From assembly GCA_002359215.1 (NCBI GenBank), contig DEMN01000007.1, positions 1 through 64,000 of the forward strand: a stretch of DNA of 64,000 bases. Reading direction: 5' to 3'. A program made the translations under genes and the position numbers. The notes under the pieces are model-generated. The model saw nothing but the letters and a program-made list of their open reading frames with translations. It ran no database searches and was not told where the DNA came from. Every line of letters starts with the position of its first letter. The stretch's first letter is position 1. This DNA comes from Flavobacteriales bacterium UBA2669. GTDB lineage: Bacteria > Bacteroidota > Bacteroidia > Flavobacteriales_E > Vicingaceae. Shown here piece after piece: positions 59,234 to 64,000 of this stretch.

Positions 59234-61792
59234 ATGAAACTTTTTACAACAACCTTAATTTTATTATGTTCTACTGCTCTTTTTGCTCAAAACTGGACAG
59301 GAAATGTTGATGCTGATTGGAACAATTCGGCTAACTGGTCTAATTGGCCTTTAAATGGAGCAAGTATAGTTATAGATCCTGCTAATTATACTGGAAATGC
59401 TGCAACACCAATTATTGTAGTAAACTCTGTGTTTACTCCAAACGATATTATCATTCAAAATGGCGGACAACTTACGGTTCAAGCTAATTTAACCACTACT
59501 GAAGATATAGAAGTTTTAGATGCTAACTCTAGTATGACTATTCAGTCGGGGATAATAAATGTTGGTCCGGGAAACAGTGGTAGGTTAATAGTTGATTTAA
59601 GCGCTGCAACAACAATTTCCGGTGGGACATTAAATGTTGATCAAAGATTTATTGCAGGAGACAACACTACTATTAATATTAGTGGAGGAAATATAAATGT
59701 AGGACAACGATTTATTGTTGAGTTAGGTGCTCAGTGTAATGTTACAGGCGGTACAATAAACATTACCGAAACTCTTGCTATTGTAGATGGAAATGCTAAC
59801 CAATCGAGTTTGTTTTTGTTAATAAATGGAGATGTAACTGTAGGCAATGAAATTAGTTTTGAAAATGAAGTGGGTAATTATACTCCTACTTTTTTTATGG
59901 ATGGAGGAACATTAACTACAGGCGATGTTTCTTGGTTTGGCGCTGCTCCCGGAAGCGGAAGTCCAAAAATGCGTTTATTATCAGGTAATGCTACAATAAA
60001 TGGAGATATTATTAATATGGCAGGAAGTACGGTTGATATGTATTTAATTATAAGTGGAATTGCTAATGTTCAATTTAATGGAAGTTTAATAGAAACGATA
60101 CAAATTACTGATACGATTACTCAGGTTGGAGCTTCAACATTTTCTATTAATACATCAACTACATGGAATAATGGTGGAGTTTTTAGAGGTTCTTTTTCTA
60201 CGATAACTGTCAATGGAAATACCACTTTACAAGGAGCCGGAATTTATGATTTTCATAGTATAGCTATAAACAATACTTTTACATTAAACCATGTAGCTCC
60301 TACAAATATTAGTATTAAAGGAGATATAACTAATAATGGAGCTTATATTCATAATAATAATACAGTAAACCTTACAGGAACTACAGTTCAACAAATTTCA
60401 GGTTCGTCATCAATTACCTTTTATGATTTAGTAGTAAACCATACCTCAACAGGAATTACCTTAAATCAAAATATTCAGGTAGATAATAGTTTAACACTTG
60501 CTAGTGGAAAAATTATCAGTTCAACTATTAATTTAATTACGTTAATTGATAATGCTACCTCAACCTTAGGGAATGATTCTAGCTTTGTTGATGGTCCATT
60601 TAGAAAGATTGGGAATGATGCGTTTGTTTATCCAATAGGTAAAGATACGCTTTGGAGAAGGTTGGCTATTTCAGCTCCGACAAATATAAATAGTGAATTT
60701 ATTGCTGAATATTTTGATACTCCTTATAGTTCGCTAACTCCCGTTAATGTACCTATTTCGAATGTAAGTAATATAGAATATTGGGGATTGAACAAATTTA
60801 ATACTACCGATAATGTTCAGGTAACACTTCATTGGGAAGATGCTGCTTTAAGTGGAATTACCAATTGTAGTATTTTATCTCTTGCTAAGTGGGACGGTTC
60901 TGTATGGGATGATGTTCCTTCAACTGTTAATGGAGCTTGTACAGCTAATAATGCTGGAAATGTACAATCGAATAACACAGTAAGTAATAGTGCTATTTAT
61001 ACTTTTGCTTTTTTAGGTGTTGGTACAGTACAAATACTTTCTGAGTGCTTTGGGGATAGCGTAACTGTAGGTACAAATACTTATGGAGCAACAGGAACTT
61101 ATGTAGATACTTTAACAAATATCAATAACACTGATAGTTTAGTTACTACTATCCTTAACATTATTCAACCTGTTGATACAACAATTAATACTATCGGTTG
61201 TGAGGGCGACACCATTTACATTGCTGGAAAAATGTATTACCAAACAGGAACTTATTTGGATACTATTCCTTCAATTGCTACCAGTTGTGATAGTGTTATG
61301 ACTATTAATTTAACTATAATCTTTATAGATTCTTCTACCACTCTACAAAATGATACTATTTTTTCTAATCAAAGTGGAGCAACTTATCAATGGATAGATT
61401 GTGATGGAAACACCATCATTCCTAATGAAACAAATACCTTTTATGCCCCTATCGCTTCAGGAAGTTATGCTGTTATTGTTTCTAAAAATGGTTGTAGTGA
61501 TACTAGTTCTTGTAGAAATGTAACGATAACCAACATCACAACATTAAGTCATAAAACTAGTATAGATGTAAATGCTTATCCTAACCCTACAAATAACATC
61601 ATCCATTTTGAAACCAATTTAATGGAAGGAACAATAGAAATCTATAACATTTTTGGAGCTTTAATAACTACTAAAATCATTAATAATACGATAACTTCGG
61701 TTGATACAGAAAATTTACCATCAGGAAACTTTATTTATAGAATTACGGATAATAGCAATAATTCTGTTATTGGTAGGTTTATAAAGCAGTAA
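59234..61792 (+). CDS. T9SS type A secreted beta-helix-like protein
   Basis: 852 residues. Signal peptide 1-18 (STALFAQ). The first ~400 residues are short Gly/Asn/Thr-rich strands (SGGTLNVDQRFIAGDNTTINI, VTGGTINITETL) typical of a right-handed beta-helix. Two CxGDS-type repeats at about 605-690 (CFGDSVTVGTNTYGATGTYVDTL and CEGDTIYIAGKMYYQTGTYLDTI), then the NQSGATYQWIDCDGN...GSYAVIVSKNGCSDTS module shared with the LamG protein. The end is a type A sorting domain (AYPNPTNNIIHFE ... GRFIKQ). Starts a likely operon with the next two genes. Confidence 0.88.
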   Translation: MKLFTTTLILLCSTALFAQNWTGNVDADWNNSANWSNWPLNGASIVIDPANYTGNAATPIIVVNSVFTPNDIIIQNGGQLTVQANLTTTEDIEVLDANSSMTIQSGIINVGPGNSGRLIVDLSAATTISGGTLNVDQRFIAGDNTTINISGGNINVGQRFIVELGAQCNVTGGTINITETLAIVDGNANQSSLFLLINGDVTVGNEISFENEVGNYTPTFFMDGGTLTTGDVSWFGAAPGSGSPKMRLLSGNATINGDIINMAGSTVDMYLIISGIANVQFNGSLIETIQITDTITQVGASTFSINTSTTWNNGGVFRGSFSTITVNGNTTLQGAGIYDFHSIAINNTFTLNHVAPTNISIKGDITNNGAYIHNNNTVNLTGTTVQQISGSSSITFYDLVVNHTSTGITLNQNIQVDNSLTLASGKIISSTINLITLIDNATSTLGNDSSFVDGPFRKIGNDAFVYPIGKDTLWRRLAISAPTNINSEFIAEYFDTPYSSLTPVNVPISNVSNIEYWGLNKFNTTDNVQVTLHWEDAALSGITNCSILSLAKWDGSVWDDVPSTVNGACTANNAGNVQSNNTVSNSAIYTFAFLGVGTVQILSECFGDSVTVGTNTYGATGTYVDTLTNINNTDSLVTTILNIIQPVDTTINTIGCEGDTIYIAGKMYYQTGTYLDTIPSIATSCDSVMTINLTIIFIDSSTTLQNDTIFSNQSGATYQWIDCDGNTIIPNETNTFYAPIASGSYAVIVSKNGCSDTSSCRNVTITNITTLSHKTSIDVNAYPNPTNNIIHFETNLMEGTIEIYNIFGALITTKIINNTITSVDTENLPSGNFIYRITDNSNNSVIGRFIKQ

Positions 61793-61811
61793 GTAGTTTT
61801 AATTTTAATTC

Positions 61812-63413
61812 ATGCAGAAAAACAGTAATAAAATAGTACTTTTTTTAACAGTTATTTTAGCATTGTTTTCATGCAGAAAAGATTTTGAACAACCTGAATG
61901 GGATGTTGACTTATTGGCTCCGTTGGTTAAAACTACACTGAATATTGGAGATTTACTCCCTGATTCTGTACTACAAACCAATCCTGATACGTCTTTAAAA
62001 ATAGTGTATGAAACTTCTATTTTTGATGTAGATATGGATTCTTTATTTAGAATTTCGGATACAACTATTAACGAAGTTTTTCCTATGTCTTTATCTGTAT
62101 TAGCAGCTCCTGGAGATGCTTTTTATAGTGTTGATAGAGAAGTTACACTTAATGTTACTAATAATGTTCAATTGAATTATGCATTGGTAGAATCTGGTTT
62201 TATTGAGATAGAAATTTGGAGCGAAATTCAAGAACAAATTATAGTAACTTATACTATACCAACAGCTACTAAAAATGGGGACACGTTGGTGTTAACAGAA
62301 TTAATTCCTGCCGGAAATGGTTCTCAGCCCGGTTATTTTACTACCCGAATTGATATCAGCGATTATGAACTTAATCTTACAGGTATAAATAATAATAAAG
62401 TAAATACCTTTGTTACTAGAGCTGTTGCTGTAGTTGATACAAATGCAACACAATCGGTACTGGTAAGTGCTGGACAAGAAATAGCTATTACCAATAAATT
62501 GGTTGATGTTGTTCCTGCTTTTGTAAGAGGATATTTTGGAAATCAACAATTTCGTTTTGGGCCTGAAAGTACCACCTTTGATGTATTTAATAGAATAAGC
62601 GGAGGAACCCTAGATTTGGATCAAGTAAATGTAAACTTAACTTTTGAAAATGGCATTGGTGTAGACGCTAGATTAACCATTAACCAATTAGAAGCTGTAA
62701 ATACCAATACGTCTACCAACAGTGCTTTAAATCATACTATTATCGGAAATGCTATGAACATTAATAGGGCTCAACGAACCTTTAGTGTTCCGGAAGTAAA
62801 TTATACTACACACACAACTTCTATTACCACTGCAAACTCCAATATAGACCAAATGATAGAACTTTTTCCCAATGAATTGATTTATGATATTTCTTTACAC
62901 ATCAATCCCCTTGGTAATATCTCCGGTAACAATGATTTTGTTTTCAAAAAACATCCTTTAAAGACTAACTTAAATGTAGAGTTTCCATTGTCTTTAATTG
63001 CTAACCAACTTACCCTTACCGATACTACCGAAATTAATTTAAGAGATGAAAATAAAGGAAATATTATAGATGGAGATTTAATTCTCTATGCCGAAAATGG
63101 CTTCCCTTTTGATGCAACTATTTCACTTAGTTTATTAGATGCTTCCAACAATCAATTAGTTGCCATAAATTCATTAGGAAATATATTGGCAGCCGCTTTA
63201 AACAGCAATTTGAGAGCTACAACCAAAAAATCTTCTAAAGTTGTTTTTCAGCTTTCCGAGCAAGATATTATTCATTTATATAATACTGAAAACATTGTAG
63301 TCAACGTAAGTTTTACTACTATAGGTCAACCACAATTTATTAAAATTTATGAGGATTATGAGTTAGATTTAAAAGTAGTTGGAGATTTTTCTTATACCGT
63401 AAATGCTAAATAA
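61812..63413 (+). CDS. Large lipoprotein, unrecognised
   Basis: 533 residues. N-terminal lipobox LALFSC with Cys near residue 21, followed by RKDFEQPEWDVDLLAPLVKTTLN, a common look in Bacteroidota outer-membrane lipoproteins. The rest is beta-rich with no named domain. It begins 20 bases after the T9SS gene and ends one base before the next gene, so it is in an operon with an outer-membrane-like protein; a surface or assembly role is inferred. Confidence 0.78.
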   Translation: MQKNSNKIVLFLTVILALFSCRKDFEQPEWDVDLLAPLVKTTLNIGDLLPDSVLQTNPDTSLKIVYETSIFDVDMDSLFRISDTTINEVFPMSLSVLAAPGDAFYSVDREVTLNVTNNVQLNYALVESGFIEIEIWSEIQEQIIVTYTIPTATKNGDTLVLTELIPAGNGSQPGYFTTRIDISDYELNLTGINNNKVNTFVTRAVAVVDTNATQSVLVSAGQEIAITNKLVDVVPAFVRGYFGNQQFRFGPESTTFDVFNRISGGTLDLDQVNVNLTFENGIGVDARLTINQLEAVNTNTSTNSALNHTIIGNAMNINRAQRTFSVPEVNYTTHTTSITTANSNIDQMIELFPNELIYDISLHINPLGNISGNNDFVFKKHPLKTNLNVEFPLSLIANQLTLTDTTEINLRDENKGNIIDGDLILYAENGFPFDATISLSLLDASNNQLVAINSLGNILAAALNSNLRATTKKSSKVVFQLSEQDIIHLYNTENIVVNVSFTTIGQPQFIKIYEDYELDLKVVGDFSYTVNAK

Positions 63414-63414
63414 T

Positions 63415-64000
63415 ATGATGCGGTTTTTAATCCTAATAATAACCACAATATTGTTTTTTGAGAGCTCCCAAGCTCAATATAATATGCGTTATTTTCAAGA
63501 TTCTATACAACGTCTTTCTTTTAGTGCCGAAGCAGGCTTTATTTATGGATCATCCGTAATGAATAATGATTTTATGAATAAGTTTATTTACGGTGGAAGA
63601 ATAGACAGAAGCATGAAAGACAATGCTTATAATAAACTTAACACCAACAATAATAGATTGGGAGGAGATTTAATTTTTAATATAAATGCTACTATTCCAG
63701 TTGATACACTTTTCAAAAAAACAAATTTAGCATTAACAGTTGGTGTTAGCCATATTGAACATATTGATGCGGTTTTCACCGATGATTTATTTAAACTTGC
63801 ATTTGATGGAAACAAACAATTCGCAGGCGAAGAAGCAATACTTTCCGGAACTAATATGAGTTATTTTGCTTATCAAAAAGTATATGTTGGAATTAATGCC
63901 ATCACTCAAAAACATGGGGTAATATTATCAGAAGGTTTTAATGTAGGTATTATCAAAGCTCAAGAACACATTGCGTTAACCATTCCTACTGGAAGTTTAT
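63415..64000 (+). CDS. Secreted beta-rich protein (partial, runs off right edge)
   Basis: The frame is open from ATG 63415 to the window end, 195 codons. Signal peptide (MMRFLILIITTILFFESSQAQ), then a region rich in Gly, Asn and aromatic strands (FSAEAGFIYGSSVMNNDF, LALTVGVSHIEH, SYFAYQKVYVGINAIT) resembling outer-membrane barrels of the DUF5723 kind. Starts one base after the lipoprotein stop. Family assignment is tentative because the C-terminus is missing. Confidence 0.75.
   Translation, partial: MMRFLILIITTILFFESSQAQYNMRYFQDSIQRLSFSAEAGFIYGSSVMNNDFMNKFIYGGRIDRSMKDNAYNKLNTNNNRLGGDLIFNINATIPVDTLFKKTNLALTVGVSHIEHIDAVFTDDLFKLAFDGNKQFAGEEAILSGTNMSYFAYQKVYVGINAITQKHGVILSEGFNVGIIKAQEHIALTIPTGSL

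Overview
The window looks like a chromosomal segment from a member of the Bacteroidota, most likely Flavobacteriales-like. It is AT-rich and its promoter -7 boxes read TAnnTTTG. Five complete or partial genes encode large secreted proteins of the type IX secretion (T9SS) kind, three with visible type A and one with a visible type B (CHU_C-like) C-terminal sorting domain. It carries gldF and gldG of the gliding apparatus, DUF4340, DUF2490, DUF4256 and GIN-domain (DUF2807) proteins, and genes in short operons without clear Shine-Dalgarno sequences. No rRNA, CRISPR array, transposase, integrase or phage gene was seen. The only tRNA is an initiator tRNA-Met.

Layout. 1-3.6 kb: two tandem paralogous T9SS adhesin-like genes (the first cut by the window edge). 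3.6-10.3 kb: housekeeping genes ruvB, glyS, der and era with small envelope genes. 10.5-12.9 kb: another repeat-rich T9SS protein. 13.0 kb: initiator tRNA with its own promoter and terminator. 13.3-18.6 kb: gldF-gldG-DUF4340, then two glycosyltransferases. 18.8-20.7 kb: a sigma-70 factor divergent from DoxX and folE, with a perfect 32-bp palindrome between them. 20.9-28.2 kb: a TetR regulator followed by a TolC/adaptor/RND efflux operon and a DUF4256 gene. 28.2-35 kb: accessory small-molecule and stress genes (DoxX, methyltransferase, GlxA-type regulator, double SRPBCC, VOC, zinc-ribbon/alpha-CTD-like mini-protein, MATE pump, PadR plus a membrane protein with GldL-like motifs).

36-39.3 kb: ECF sigma factor, membrane anti-sigma candidate and GIN-domain/beta-barrel protein. 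39.4-51.2 kb: rpmB, an Xaa-Pro peptidase, polyprenyl diphosphate synthase, flavodoxin-fold oxidoreductase, UbiD-type decarboxylase, omega-amidase, a duplicated PorE-like TPR/PD40 protein, an aminotransferase and a DEAD-box helicase. 51.3-64 kb: MarC, a LamG T9SS protein with four 159-bp repeats, rsmA divergent from a secreted vWA-like protein, rlmB, a PAS-PP2C phosphatase, an SDR, a T9SS protein, a lipoprotein and an edge-truncated secreted protein.

Themes. The surface proteins share exchangeable repeat modules, and the tandem pair at 1-3599 shows module mixing. Many genes have a TAnnTTTG box so close to the start codon that the transcript should be leaderless or nearly so. Several nominal TTG/GTG starts are in fact part of these boxes, so I moved those starts downstream. 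The best regulatory candidates are palindromes that overlap promoters of divergent or autoregulated genes: TetR at 20.9 kb, PadR at 33.9 kb, sigma/DoxX at 19.5 kb and rsmA/vWA at 54.8 kb. I did not find a clear-cut new defence or biosynthetic system. No database search was possible; family names come from recognised motifs.
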